From Phycisphaerales bacterium (GTDB lineage: Bacteria > Planctomycetota > Phycisphaerae > Phycisphaerales > UBA5793), in contig JADZAS010000009.1 of assembly GCA_020852515.1 (NCBI GenBank), forward strand, positions 50,853-114,852: DNA of 64,000 bases, in the 5' to 3' direction. The notes beneath the pieces are model-generated. The model was not told the DNA's origin, did no database searches, and was given only the letters and a program-made list of their open reading frames with translations. Shown here in pieces: positions 7,056 through 16,501 of this stretch. The position numbers and the translations under genes were made by a program. Numbering within the stretch: position 1 is the stretch's first letter; each line of letters opens with the position of its first letter.

Positions 7056-10000
7056 GGCTCTCTCCTTTCACGATCGGGAACTCAATGGTGCATTGCAGTC
7101 CCGACGACAAGAACTGCAGGTCTACTGTGCCGGCCAGATCATGTGTGATGCTGCTTTCAATCAAGAGCGATCCGAAGCCGCGCTTTCCGACAGAAGTGAT
7201 CGGCGGGCCGCCTGACTCGACCCACCTGATGCGGGCATGCGAATGGCTTTCCTGATCAATGCGCTCCCACCGTACGGCAATCGTTCCGGTTTCGTTCGAC
7301 AGGGCGCCGTACTTTACGGCGTTCGTGACCAGTTCATGAAATACGAGTTCCAGGGCAATGGCCGATCCACGCGAGACCACGAGATGGCCACCCCCGATGA
7401 TAATGCGAGGTGAAGCCTTGCCGACATAGGGGTCGAGTTCCCTATTAATCATCGCACTCAGTTCGACTCCTTCGTCGCCGGGCTGGGTCAGCAGTGAATG
7501 CGCGCGGGCCAGTGCGGCCAATCTCGGCTCGAACTCGGCAAGAAACTCCGGCAGCGAGGCGCAGCGCTGGCCCAGCGCCTGGATGATCGCCTGCACCGTG
7601 GCCAGCGTGTTCTTGATGCGGTGACTCAACTCGTGCATCAGCCGCTCACGCTGCCGCTCGCCTTTTTTGTGCTCGGTGATCTCCACAAACGTGACCACAA
7701 CGCCATCGATCCGGTTTTCAGCCGTCCGATACGGCAGCACGCGGCGGATATACGACTGCCCCTGTTCGCTGTCGACTTCCGCCTCGACGGGAACGAGTGT
7801 TTCAAGCACCTTCTTCGATGCCGGCTCAAGTTCCGAACCAGTCACGATCGACGCCAGGTCGCTGATCGGACGGCCGATGTCCGATGGAATCAGCCGAAGC
7901 ACCTGTTTGATCGCCGGCGTAAACCAGCGAATGCGGCAGGAGGTGTCCAGGAACAGCGTCGCCACTTCGGTGCTGGCCAGAAGATTGTTCAGATCGTTGT
8001 TCGTCTGCTCCACCGCCTCAACCTTGCTTCGCAATTCGTTATTGAGGGTGTTGAGTTCTTCGTTGAGCGACTGCAACTCTTCTTTGGACGTTTCCAGCTC
8101 TTCGTTCGCGGATTGAAGTTCTTCGTTGATCGAGAGCATCTCTTCGTTGGATGTGCTGTACTCCTCGATAAGGCGGTCATACTGCTCCGACACTTCGCGA
8201 AGATCCTGCCGCGTCACGCGCAGTTCCTCTTCCAGGTGATCGACGGTCTGGCCGGATTGGCCGCGGCCGTCGTCATCTGCAGACTCCCGCGTCGCCGCAT
8301 CCGCCGGCGCCGTCGGCTCTTCGAAGCTGACGAGCAGCAACGGCGACTCGTCGCGCGACCGGCTGATCGGGCTGACGGTCAGTGTCACTGGCCGTCGCCG
8401 CTCGCCTTCCTTGAGGTAGGCGTTCGTTGTCGTCGCGGATCGTCGCTCACTGTTCGCCTCGAGAATCGCATGGCGCAGCGGAGGCCTGAGCCCCGGCGAC
8501 ACGAGCGCCAGCAGGTCGCGCGTCGGCTTGCCGCCCGGCTGTGAGAGATACCGCGAGGTGTTGCCGTGATACACCAGCACCTGATGATCCGCGTCGATCA
8601 CCACCGAAGGCGGGGCGTACCGATCCAGCAGTGCCCGATGCGCCATCGTCTGATATTCATCACGCTCGGGATGAAAACCCCTCGGCTGGCCCGGGGGCCT
8701 GCGCCGCTGATCCGTCACCGAAAACCTCGGAAAGTCAAACCGCCCGGCGTGGACCACCCGGCGAGAGCGGAAGATGCGCCACGGGGCCGAGAGCGGCTCG
8801 AACAGCTCCCCCTGCATGCCGATCGTCTCCGCGCTGCCCAGAAACAGCGTTCCCCCGTCGCGCAGCGCGAAATTGAACATCCCCAGTATCCTGCGCTGCG
8901 TGTCCGGCTCGATGTAGATCAGCAGGTTGCGGCAGATGATCATGTCCATCCGTGAAAAAGGGGGATCCCTGATCACGTTATGCCGGGCGAAGACAATCAT
9001 GTCGCGCAGGTTCTTTTTCACCTCATAGTGCGAATCGCGGGCGATGAAAAACCTCGTCAGCCGCTCCTGAGACACCTGCGCCGCGATCGTGTCCGGATAC
9101 ACACCAGCCCGTGCGACTTCGAGACTGTCTGACACGTCAGTCGCGAAGACCTGCGGCTTGATGTGCTTACCAGAGCGATCGATCGCCTCCGCCAGAATCA
9201 TGGCGATCGTGTACGCCTCTTCACCCGTGGCGCAGCCGGCCGACCAGACTCGAATCTCCTCTCCGTTCTCGCGCCGGGCCACCAGCGGCTCGACGACCTG
9301 TTTGTTCAGTTCCTCCCAAGCCTTCGGATCGCGGAAAAAACTCGAAACATTGATCATCAGATCGCGATACAGCGCCGCGGCCTCCGTCGGATCGTCGCGC
9401 ACGATTCTCGCATACGAATCGAAATCATCAACGTTGCGCAGGCTCATGCGACGCTGCGTGCGCCGCAGCAGCGTCGGCCGCTTGTAGTCCGCGAAGTCGT
9501 AATCGAACTGACTGTGCAGGAGGCTGAGAATACTCTGCAGCGTGGCGGAGTCATCATCGGATTCGTCCGCACCTGATTTCCCTCCATCCGGTTCGCGGCC
9601 GCGTTCCGCGATGCAATCCACACGCGGCCGCGCCGCCAGTCTCTGCAAGACCTCGGGCATCTCCGCGATGGGCAGGACGAGATCCACCAGCCCGGTGCTG
9701 ATCGCATTGCGCGGCATGCCGTCGTACTCCGCCGTCTCCGGGTCCTGCACGATCACCATGCCGCCTTCGGTCTTGATCGCGGAGATGCCGCGCGACCCGT
9801 CCGACGCCGTGCCGGAGAGAATGATCGCAATCGCGCAATCGCCGTACTCCGACGCCATCGAGTCATAGAGCCGATCGATCGGTCTCCGCTGGCTTCGCTC
9901 CGCTTCGGTGTCGAGCAAGCGCAGATGACCGTCCTTCACGACCAGGTCGCGATTGGGAATACACACGTAAACATGATTCGGCTCAATCGCCAGCCCGTCC

Positions 10001-10137
10001 TGCGCCGGCCGCACCCTCAGCGATGTGTGCCGCGAGAGGAGATCGACGAGATGGCTTTCGCTCTTCGGGTCGAGGTGTTGAACGACGATGAATGCCATGC
10101 CCTCAAGAGAGGATCCAGCGTCGAATAGCGCCATCAT
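7000..10137 (-). CDS. CheB-CheR-PAS-HWE/HisKA2-type histidine kinase
   Basis: A multi-domain signalling protein of 1045 residues from the first ATG. Order: CheB methylesterase (VVQHLDPKSESH with the catalytic His, SGTASDG with the Asp), CheR methyltransferase (CheR N-terminal helices, then VWSAGCATGEEAYTIAM as the AdoMet site, and MDMIICRNLLIYI), a coiled coil (SINEELQSANEELETSKEEL), a PAS domain, and a C-terminal kinase with ELSHRIKNTLATVQAI as the phospho-acceptor His. The ATP-binding part starts near ELVFHELVTNAVKYG, so it is of HWE/HisKA_2 type. The CheB motif VVAIGASAGGLDA with the catalytic Ser is encoded in frame upstream (about 10138-10176), but no ATG, GTG or TTG exists before the TAG at 10264-10266. 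The real start is therefore unclear (CTG at 10258-10260, or 5' damage). Confidence 0.85.
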   Translation of the reverse strand: MMALFDAGSSLEGMAFIVVQHLDPKSESHLVDLLSRHTSLRVRPAQDGLAIEPNHVYVCIPNRDLVVKDGHLRLLDTEAERSQRRPIDRLYDSMASEYGDCAIAIILSGTASDGSRGISAIKTEGGMVIVQDPETAEYDGMPRNAISTGLVDLVLPIAEMPEVLQRLAARPRVDCIAERGREPDGGKSGADESDDDSATLQSILSLLHSQFDYDFADYKRPTLLRRTQRRMSLRNVDDFDSYARIVRDDPTEAAALYRDLMINVSSFFRDPKAWEELNKQVVEPLVARRENGEEIRVWSAGCATGEEAYTIAMILAEAIDRSGKHIKPQVFATDVSDSLEVARAGVYPDTIAAQVSQERLTRFFIARDSHYEVKKNLRDMIVFARHNVIRDPPFSRMDMIICRNLLIYIEPDTQRRILGMFNFALRDGGTLFLGSAETIGMQGELFEPLSAPWRIFRSRRVVHAGRFDFPRFSVTDQRRRPPGQPRGFHPERDEYQTMAHRALLDRYAPPSVVIDADHQVLVYHGNTSRYLSQPGGKPTRDLLALVSPGLRPPLRHAILEANSERRSATTTNAYLKEGERRRPVTLTVSPISRSRDESPLLLVSFEEPTAPADAATRESADDDGRGQSGQTVDHLEEELRVTRQDLREVSEQYDRLIEEYSTSNEEMLSINEELQSANEELETSKEELQSLNEELNTLNNELRSKVEAVEQTNNDLNNLLASTEVATLFLDTSCRIRWFTPAIKQVLRLIPSDIGRPISDLASIVTGSELEPASKKVLETLVPVEAEVDSEQGQSYIRRVLPYRTAENRIDGVVVTFVEITEHKKGERQRERLMHELSHRIKNTLATVQAIIQALGQRCASLPEFLAEFEPRLAALARAHSLLTQPGDEGVELSAMINRELDPYVGKASPRIIIGGGHLVVSRGSAIALELVFHELVTNAVKYGALSNETGTIAVRWERIDQESHSHARIRWVESGGPPITSVGKRGFGSLLIESSITHDLAGTVDLQFLSSGLQCTIEFPIVKGESHEDDKEAARGSQVPGGRD

Positions 10138-10409
10138 CGCATCCAGCCCGCCGGCTGATGCGCCAATCGCTACGACGGGGAAGGTTTGAGGGATGGTCGA
10201 GATGTAGCCACTCCCGTTCGGTGCGCAGTGCGAGACAGATAAACGACCGCTCTGGAACAGATTCTAGTCGAGCCGGCGTCGAATGGCGGAGCGGGATGAT
10301 CTGGACCAGGCCAACGTGCCGGATTCAACGCCACTCCATGTCTGATTCGCCGCTTAACGTGCGGTCGGTCCCATGCCGACCAAAATCTTCTTGCAAACGC
10401 GTTGCCCCT

Positions 10410-10583
10410 TCATCGGATCGGCGTTACGAGGATCGGCGCTCGCGTTCGCTGATGTGCGGTTAGTGCACCTTTACTGCATCCGTTAATGGCGAGGGAGCTG
10501 CGGAGATTGCCCTTGTACCAGTAGACTTTACTGAGGGCTTTCATGAGCGCGACGATGGCGGCGGGCGAGAGTCGTCTCGACAT
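10410..10583 (-). pseudogene. Fragment resembling the N-terminus of a defence-type protein
   Basis: The frame MSRRLSPAAIVALMKALSKV then YWYKGNLRSSL resembles the N-terminal 'ALxxxYWYKxDLRxFL' segment found ahead of ATPase or TIR modules in some putative defence proteins. Resemblance stops after about 30 residues and the rest is unlike protein. I read it as a truncated remnant. The family assignment is from memory of the motif only. Confidence 0.3.
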
Positions 10584-10675
10584 GAGGAGCTGAACGACAG
10601 CGGGACGCTGGAGCGCGCGAACACACTTGTCGCCGCGGACTCTCACCCACCGCAAGTACACGCCGACGCGTTTGC

Positions 10676-11050
10676 TCAGGCCCTTGGCGATCCTGCTGCC
10701 TTCTGCTCGGCAGCCGCCACCAGTCCCTTCATCATCCCGCGAAAGACGATCCCGTGCAGCGGGAGCACCGAGTACCAATACGCGATCCCCAGCAGGCCGC
10801 GCGGGCGGAACCGCGCGGTCATCACCAACCGAGCACCGAAACCGGCGGCCGGCGCGGGTTCGACCTCGAAGCTCAGCGTGGCGATGCCCGGGAGCTTCAT
10901 TTCGGCGGTCAGCACCAGCCGGCGCGGCGGCTCGATCCCGGTGACACGCCAGAAGTCCAAAGCATCACCCAGATGCAGCTCGTGCGCGCTCCTTCGGCCA
11001 CGGCGCAGGCCCGGCCCGCCCATGAGCCGGTCCATGATTCCCCGCAGACT
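10676..11050 (-). pseudogene. 5'-truncated DUF2867 gene (C-terminal part)
   Basis: Reading leftward from about 11050, LRGIMDRLMGGPGLRRGRR, LHLGDALDFWRVTGIEPPRR, LTAEMKLPGIATLSFEV and YWYSVLPLHGIVFRGM match the DUF2867 domain, which normally follows an NAD-binding epimerase-like domain. The N-terminal domain is absent: upstream of 11050 the frame becomes non-coding and is occupied by the plus-strand defence operon. The gene was probably cut when that operon arrived. Confidence 0.65.
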
Positions 11051-11099
11051 CCATGCCGCGGAGCGAGATGAGACCCTCAGAAGTGCGGGACTCACGCTC

Positions 11100-11582
11100 G
11101 TGAAACCCGTGACACGTTCCGCCAAAGGGAGTCGTGCACGGTCAGGGCGCTTCGCCGAACTTTCGCGTGAACAGCGACAGTTGTTCGACCAAGTCGCGTA
11201 CCAAGTGCATGACGAGGCGACCCTCTTAACTTTCACCGTGTCGTCAATGCGCGATTGGCTGGAACCGCCCCTAACCGAGTTGGCCGATGACGCGCTGAGG
11301 CGCCATTTGGACGTTCTCGTGGCCCGAGGACTGGTGAAGCTCGTTAGCCGACCAGCCGGGGAGGTGACCGGTAGTCCGATTGAAGAGTACCACGGAACCG
11401 GGTACGGCAACATGTACTATCTTGTTTGCGAGCAGACGACGGACGAGCAGCAATCCGACCTCGCTCGAATGGACGAGCTGGCTCGCTTGGCACAAGTCAC
11501 GGAATCGTGGGCAAAGGCGACAGGGAACTGGTCCGATCAAAGAGGGTCGTGGAGCGATGAAGGCAAGGAGCCACGTGAGTGA
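11100..11582 (+). CDS. Small winged-helix-like protein of the ATPase-HNH operon
   Basis: About 160 residues, start uncertain (GTG at 11100 or 11109; no strong ribosome binding site). The middle (REQRQLFDQVAYQVHDEATL, TELADDALRRHLDVLVARGL, VKLVSRP) reads like a winged helix-turn-helix, and EEYHGTGYGNMYYL follows. It overlaps the ATPase start by four bases (GTGA), so the two are coupled. A DNA-binding or partner role for the ATPase is inferred from operon structure only. Confidence 0.65.
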   Translation: MKPVTRSAKGSRARSGRFAELSREQRQLFDQVAYQVHDEATLLTFTVSSMRDWLEPPLTELADDALRRHLDVLVARGLVKLVSRPAGEVTGSPIEEYHGTGYGNMYYLVCEQTTDEQQSDLARMDELARLAQVTESWAKATGNWSDQRGSWSDEGKEPRE

Positions 11583-13465
11583 GACTGCGATACCTTCACT
11601 TGCCGGACTACGGTGTGCTGCGAGACCTCAAGGTGGAGTTTCGCGACGAGACGATCCTCAGCCGCAAGGGCTCACTGCAGTTCGTCGTCGGTCTGAACGG
11701 TACGGGCAAGAGCAGTTTGTTGCGGGCCGTCTACGAGACATTCCGATGGCTCGAAGCTGAACGCGTCCCACCGTTTCCGGTGGCTCTCGTGTATGAATTA
11801 CAACGAGACAACGAGCGAGCCATGGTGATGTTCCGCCATCTGTGCCGGACGGCAAGCGAAGCCGCGTTTGCTGTCATTCCAGAAGGCTGGGAATTGTGGG
11901 AAGCCTGCACATCGGACAAGTCCGCCATTGACTGGGACGAGGTCCTCGAATCAGTTGACGGCGACGATGTACGGGACTCCGACCATTGGGCACAGATTGT
12001 AAATGGGGATCGACTGTCGGGAAACCAATTGGTGAGGCAATATCTTCCGTCGTCAATTGTGGCGTACACATCAGGTGACCTGGATGCGTGGGAGAAGGTG
12101 CGTCAAGTAGATTTGTCAGATGTCGATTTGTCGTATGCCACATATGACGGGTTGAGTGACGATCAAGACCGACCGCGAGGATGGACTCTTGAACGGGAGA
12201 TGAACTCCCCAGAGGTCGCCATTAACAAATCCGAGCGATCCGCGATTCAATCACGAACGAGTCCGGCCGACCGTGGTACTGACGGCAAATGCATTTTGCT
12301 GGAGCCACAGGACTTGAAGCTGGCTGCCATCTCCGCCGGACTGATTGTGGCGGTACGCGAGTTGGCCGACGTTGCTGCAATCTCGTCACCAGAGAGTTGG
12401 CGAAGTGCCTTGCGGACGGCCGTGGCTCAACAGCTGAAAGGAGAGCGCCCGGCCGAAAAGGATGCACGCACGCTCTTGAATGAGATTGACTGGTGGTGGC
12501 CAACACACTTGAGCATCACTTACCGCCCACCATCCCAGCAACTCAACTCGGAGTGGCTAGCACAGTGGATGGCCCTAACGGCACTGGCTGATGAAGTCAT
12601 TCGACAACCGCTGGGACGGTTGCAGATGGTCATACACCTTGGACGGTCCGAGAGGAGAATCGAACCAGATATTCGGGGAGTGTCTGCCGGCAATCGTGTG
12701 CCAGAGCCGCTGCGGGAGATCGTCGATCGCGTGGACGGTTCGTCTTCTGGAGCCGAGGCCGTAGTGCGAGTACTGAGCACCGTTTCGAAGCAGTCAACGG
12801 ATTGGAATGATCGAGCGTTGTGGGACGTATTCCGCGCCCTTCACGCATGGCGGGCAGCCGGCCTGATCGAGGAAATCACCGTCACCGTGATGCGTACCAC
12901 CCAGATGATCGCACACGACGGTCAGTTGGACGATGTGATTCTGACTTGGGATGACTTTAGCGATGGAGAGCGCATGCTGCTGGGGCGAATGGCGCTATTG
13001 CTGCTACTACGCGAGCGCGACGGGAGCCTGCTTCTGCTTGACGAACCGGAGACTCACTTCAATGACTCCTGGAAGCGGGAGATTATCGACATCATCGATG
13101 ACAACGTTTTGAAGACCACCGCGGCTCAAGTGATGGTTGCTACGCACACGAGCATCGCGCTGACCGATGCATTCGCCAGTGAGATTGTCCGTCTGACTCG
13201 AGAGAATGGCCAAGCCGTACTTGATCCCGTCTCCTTCTCAACATTCGGTGCAGAGCCAGGTCGCGTGATGCTGCACGTCTTTGGAATGCAGGCATCGATC
13301 GGATCGCGAGCGGAGCAGGCACTACGCGCATACCTCGGACAGAAGTGGGATGCTCAGAACCGAAATGAACTGGAGCGATTGCTTCTAGCGATTGGCGGCG
13401 GGTGGCCGCGAGCAAGACTGCAACAGATCCTCGACGAGATGCGTGATGCTTCACCCGGTTCCTGA
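11579..13465 (+). CDS. AAA/ABC-type ATPase of a putative defence operon
   Basis: A 628-residue protein starting GTG at 11579. Walker A is VGLNGTGKSSLLRA at residues 38-50. Near 470 comes an ABC-type signature FSDGER, near 485-495 Walker B SLLLLDEPETHF, and a switch His in MVATHTSIALTDAF. The long insertion between the two halves (about residues 60-440) is typical of restriction- or defence-associated AAA ATPases of the OLD/PtuA kind. It is followed with a 20-base overlap by an HNH nuclease gene, the Septu (PtuA-PtuB) arrangement, but preceded by an extra small gene. It should be cytoplasmic and use ATP to control the nuclease (inference). Confidence 0.85.
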   Translation: MRLRYLHLPDYGVLRDLKVEFRDETILSRKGSLQFVVGLNGTGKSSLLRAVYETFRWLEAERVPPFPVALVYELQRDNERAMVMFRHLCRTASEAAFAVIPEGWELWEACTSDKSAIDWDEVLESVDGDDVRDSDHWAQIVNGDRLSGNQLVRQYLPSSIVAYTSGDLDAWEKVRQVDLSDVDLSYATYDGLSDDQDRPRGWTLEREMNSPEVAINKSERSAIQSRTSPADRGTDGKCILLEPQDLKLAAISAGLIVAVRELADVAAISSPESWRSALRTAVAQQLKGERPAEKDARTLLNEIDWWWPTHLSITYRPPSQQLNSEWLAQWMALTALADEVIRQPLGRLQMVIHLGRSERRIEPDIRGVSAGNRVPEPLREIVDRVDGSSSGAEAVVRVLSTVSKQSTDWNDRALWDVFRALHAWRAAGLIEEITVTVMRTTQMIAHDGQLDDVILTWDDFSDGERMLLGRMALLLLLRERDGSLLLLDEPETHFNDSWKREIIDIIDDNVLKTTAAQVMVATHTSIALTDAFASEIVRLTRENGQAVLDPVSFSTFGAEPGRVMLHVFGMQASIGSRAEQALRAYLGQKWDAQNRNELERLLLAIGGGWPRARLQQILDEMRDASPGS

Positions 13466-14567
13466 TTCAGCCGTTCGCAAGAACATGCTACGGATTGTCG
13501 TGCTTCAGCGGCGTCTCGTCCGGCAATTGTGTGCGCTACCAGAGGGCTCAACCATTGATCTTCAGTGGCTGGAGAACGTTGCATGGCCGAACGCTGATCA
13601 CGATTGGATTCAGAGGTTTTGGACGAACGATGGTGGCCAGAGACAAGCGTTGCTCGGAACCATTGCGAGTGCCGATCAAGGACCAAAGCAGGAGTTTCTC
13701 GCCGTGATGCGGGAACAGCACGCATTTCGGCACTGCTACACGGAGAATGCAGCAGTTCGTCTTCGCAAGACGGACAGAAGCTACTGGACGCAATCGCCAG
13801 TCCATGAAGCGATAAAGCGACTAATGCTCGCTTTCGACGATCCATGGCTCAACAAGTCGCTCGGCTATCCAGCGTCGATACAAGGCGCGCCAGAGAAGCT
13901 CACCAAGGAGTTGTACGTACGTACGCCACGTGCAAGAGTTTGCCCGTATTGCGACGGTGAACTACAGAGCATCGAAGTAGACCATTTTCTGCCAAAGAGT
14001 GCATTTCCATTTCTGTCCGTCCATCCCGACAATCTGGTTCCCTCCTGCCATGAGTCCAACAAGGGAGATCACAAGGGCGATAAAGTGCCTCTCGATTGGG
14101 ATGAAGAGGATCAAACATCGCAGTGGTTCCATCCACGTCTACGAACGGCAAGCAACCGATTTGTGGTCGACTTCGTAGAGAAGACTGATCGGACGCTGGG
14201 GATAGGGCTTTCGGCGATTGAGGCAGCCGAGGCAAAGCGTGTTGAGAATCTGGACGGATTGTTCCGTTTGTCTGAATACTGGGGCGCTGCCATCATGGAC
14301 GATATCCAGACGATTCAGCGGACTGTTGTCGACTCCCTCAGTGCTGCGACTCAAGCAGTTAGCGCCAGCATTGTCATCGAGCAGTTCGAACTCCTGGCCA
14401 AGCAGGAATCAGCGTGGATTGGCAAGCGCGCTCGCGCCATCTACTACAGTGAACTGTACAGATTTGCAGCTGCAAACGGGGCGATAATCGAGGACACGCT
14501 GTTGCAACTCGACGAAGACCGGAGGCGCTTGGGGATCAAGTCTGCCGTACCTCCAGCGATAAACTGA
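13446..14567 (+). CDS. HNH endonuclease of the putative defence operon
   Basis: A 373-residue protein from an ATG at 13446, overlapping the ATPase by 20 bases. The nuclease core is at residues 166-206: CPYC, then IEVDHFLPKSAFPF, NLVPSC and CHESNKGDHKG. That is a zinc-supported HNH fold with the catalytic Asp-His pair at 179-180 and the Asn at 196. The N-terminal 150 residues are helical without a known domain; the C-terminal third is helical. Longer than typical PtuB, so it may be a variant. Predicted role: DNA (or RNA) cleavage on phage infection, controlled by the ATPase. Confidence 0.85.
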   Translation: MLHPVPDSAVRKNMLRIVVLQRRLVRQLCALPEGSTIDLQWLENVAWPNADHDWIQRFWTNDGGQRQALLGTIASADQGPKQEFLAVMREQHAFRHCYTENAAVRLRKTDRSYWTQSPVHEAIKRLMLAFDDPWLNKSLGYPASIQGAPEKLTKELYVRTPRARVCPYCDGELQSIEVDHFLPKSAFPFLSVHPDNLVPSCHESNKGDHKGDKVPLDWDEEDQTSQWFHPRLRTASNRFVVDFVEKTDRTLGIGLSAIEAAEAKRVENLDGLFRLSEYWGAAIMDDIQTIQRTVVDSLSAATQAVSASIVIEQFELLAKQESAWIGKRARAIYYSELYRFAAANGAIIEDTLLQLDEDRRRLGIKSAVPPAIN

Positions 14568-14680
14568 GTCGAGATGCGATTCGGCTCCACGTTTCAATTC
14601 AGGGCTAGAGGACTGGCCGGATGACCCCATGGCTGGCGGTCGACAGTCCCAACTGGCCCCGGATCAGACTGCCACGATCG

Positions 14681-15847
14681 TTATGGCGAGGAGTGGTTGC
14701 CTGTGATGCCTTCAATGGCCTCTGTGTTGAGCGAGATGCGCACGGCAAACCCTTTGCGATTGACAATGCAGAGATCATCCAAGAGAATCACAGTACCGAG
14801 AATACACCGTCTCGCCTGATCGCGCGTCGAACTGGAATGCACTCCCCGATTTGCGAGGTCGAGCAGCCGATCAACGCACGCTGCAGCATGTTCAAGATTC
14901 GCTTCAATCATCCGCGCATCTGTCTGTTCGACTTGGCACTCCTCCAGGTACTTCAGCAATCGGTTCTTGAATGAGGCCTTGTCGAGCTTCCGCTCATTTG
15001 GAGCCGACGCTTTGGGAGGAAAGAGGCAGTCTGCGGCGTACTCGATAAGCCGCCGACAGCCCAGTGCGACGCTGGTGAACTGCTCATCGACTCTCGCTGT
15101 TTCAAATCCACGAAGTGTTGCCCATAAGCGTTCGTGGACGTCGGGCATGGCGTCTCTAATGCGAACAAGAGAGGAATCAACTACCCCATCGAATAGTTCG
15201 ACCATTGAGCCTCGGCACTCGGCTGATTTGAGTTTTGCATCGCAACCGCTGTGCCGATCAAAGATCGTAAACTTGGCTGACACATCCTCGTAATCGACTG
15301 GATCAAAGCCTACCCGTTGAAGCAGTTCAAGGAGCCACGGCTGCTTTGAGTCCGGAGAAAGTCCGTCCCAAGTTACGTACGCAGCCTTGCCATCAACTCG
15401 GAGCATAGCCATGAGCTGGTATCCAGCAAGATGAGAGGGCAGGCGTTCGTCGACTTGAAGTGCGCCCAGGTACAAGTCCGGCAACGCTTTCGATGCAGCG
15501 CTGTGAAGTTGCAGGGCTTGGCGAGGCTCGATCGTCTCGAAGAGCGTGCAGTAGACGTGGCTGGAAGAGACAACTTCGACAGCTCGCGGCAAGAGACCAA
15601 ACCAGCAGAATGGTTGTGGCGTTAGCCACTCGCGAGTAAGCGATTCCAGTGTTTCCAGGTTCGTTTTGCTCGTGGTGGTGCGGCCCCGGTGGACTAGCTC
15701 TTCGGCACCCGTGTGAATGAGAAGCGATCCTCCGTAGAGTCTGGACCGGATCTTGAGGTCGCGGCGTCTTCCGTGCTTGAGCAAGAACTCAATTGCGCTG
15801 GCGCCGCTATCCAGAGCGTTTTCATCAAAGTGAAAGCAGACTTGCAT
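14681..15847 (-). CDS. Unidentified 388-residue protein beside the defence operon
   Basis: Reads MQVCFHFDENALDSGASAIE from an ATG at 15847 (a longer in-frame start exists at 15880). The first 250 residues show mixed alpha/beta character with no motif I can name. The C-terminal 140 residues are helical (CRRLIEYAADCLFPP, NRLLKYLEEC, LEHAAACVDRLLDLANRGVH) and resemble, weakly, HEPN/DUF4145-like helical domains. It converges on the HNH gene. Its place next to a nuclease operon suggests a second defence function, but nothing in the sequence proves it. Confidence 0.7.
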   Translation of the reverse strand: MQVCFHFDENALDSGASAIEFLLKHGRRRDLKIRSRLYGGSLLIHTGAEELVHRGRTTTSKTNLETLESLTREWLTPQPFCWFGLLPRAVEVVSSSHVYCTLFETIEPRQALQLHSAASKALPDLYLGALQVDERLPSHLAGYQLMAMLRVDGKAAYVTWDGLSPDSKQPWLLELLQRVGFDPVDYEDVSAKFTIFDRHSGCDAKLKSAECRGSMVELFDGVVDSSLVRIRDAMPDVHERLWATLRGFETARVDEQFTSVALGCRRLIEYAADCLFPPKASAPNERKLDKASFKNRLLKYLEECQVEQTDARMIEANLEHAAACVDRLLDLANRGVHSSSTRDQARRCILGTVILLDDLCIVNRKGFAVRISLNTEAIEGITGNHSSP

Positions 15848-16501
15848 GGTGAAGGGTATTCTTCTGGCCGATCGGCTCACAAGGCCTCTGACGATCGCCC
15901 TTGAGACCGGATCGTCTCAGGTCGCCCTCCTCTTGGCAATTCACGCGGCGGCTGCAAGCGGCTCGCCCGGGGTGGCGGCTGCATTGACGGCGCCACACGG
16001 ATGCCCCGCTTGACCCAAGTCGAGCCCCAGCCTCCAACTGGCGCCACCGGTCGGCACCGGCTGCCGGCTCGCCACGTCGCACGTCCGTGCACCAGACTCG
16101 GCACGCCCAGACAAGCCCAGGCAAGCCCAAACACGCCCAGCCCTCTTTCGGCGCAAGACAAAGGCCAGCCCTAAGTGACTGGCCTTCATCATCTTACGAA
16201 AGTAGTGGGAGCGCAATAGTGTTCGCGACGCCGCGACAGGGGAAGAGAGACACGAGAGGGACGGGGCGGTTTCCACAGTTGCAAATGGCAGAGGGAAGCC
16301 ATCGTCGCGACCCAAGATGGCGCACGTCGCGAACCGATGGAGCCGCGGCCTAGGCTCAGATCGACACACGGCCCGTCAGGCGGCAGGCATCTGGTCAAAG
16401 TTCACGCACGTTCAACCGTTAGCAGCGATCACAATCTGGGCACAGGCCCGTTAGCCTACCATGATGCAGTCGCTTGGATGAATTGAGGGATCACGCATTT
16501 C
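15848..16501. other. Gene-free stretch with a short tandem repeat and a hairpin
   Basis: No convincing gene. It holds a run of about four near-repeats of a 10-mer (variants of CAAGCCCAGG at about 16105-16141) and the 8-bp hairpin listed at 16161-16186. The rest shows no coding signal on either strand and may be a scar at the right edge of the defence-like island. Confidence 0.5.
16161..16186. repeat. 8-bp inverted repeat, possible bidirectional terminator
   Basis: AAGGCCAG (16161-16168) and CTGGCCTT (16179-16186) with a ten-base loop. On the minus strand it is followed by TGTCTTG, on the plus strand by CATCATCTT; neither is a real T-run. Termination is possible but unproven. Confidence 0.4.

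Noticed and set aside
16105..16141. CRISPR array
   Set aside because: The repeat unit is about ten bases with no spacers; no cas gene is nearby.
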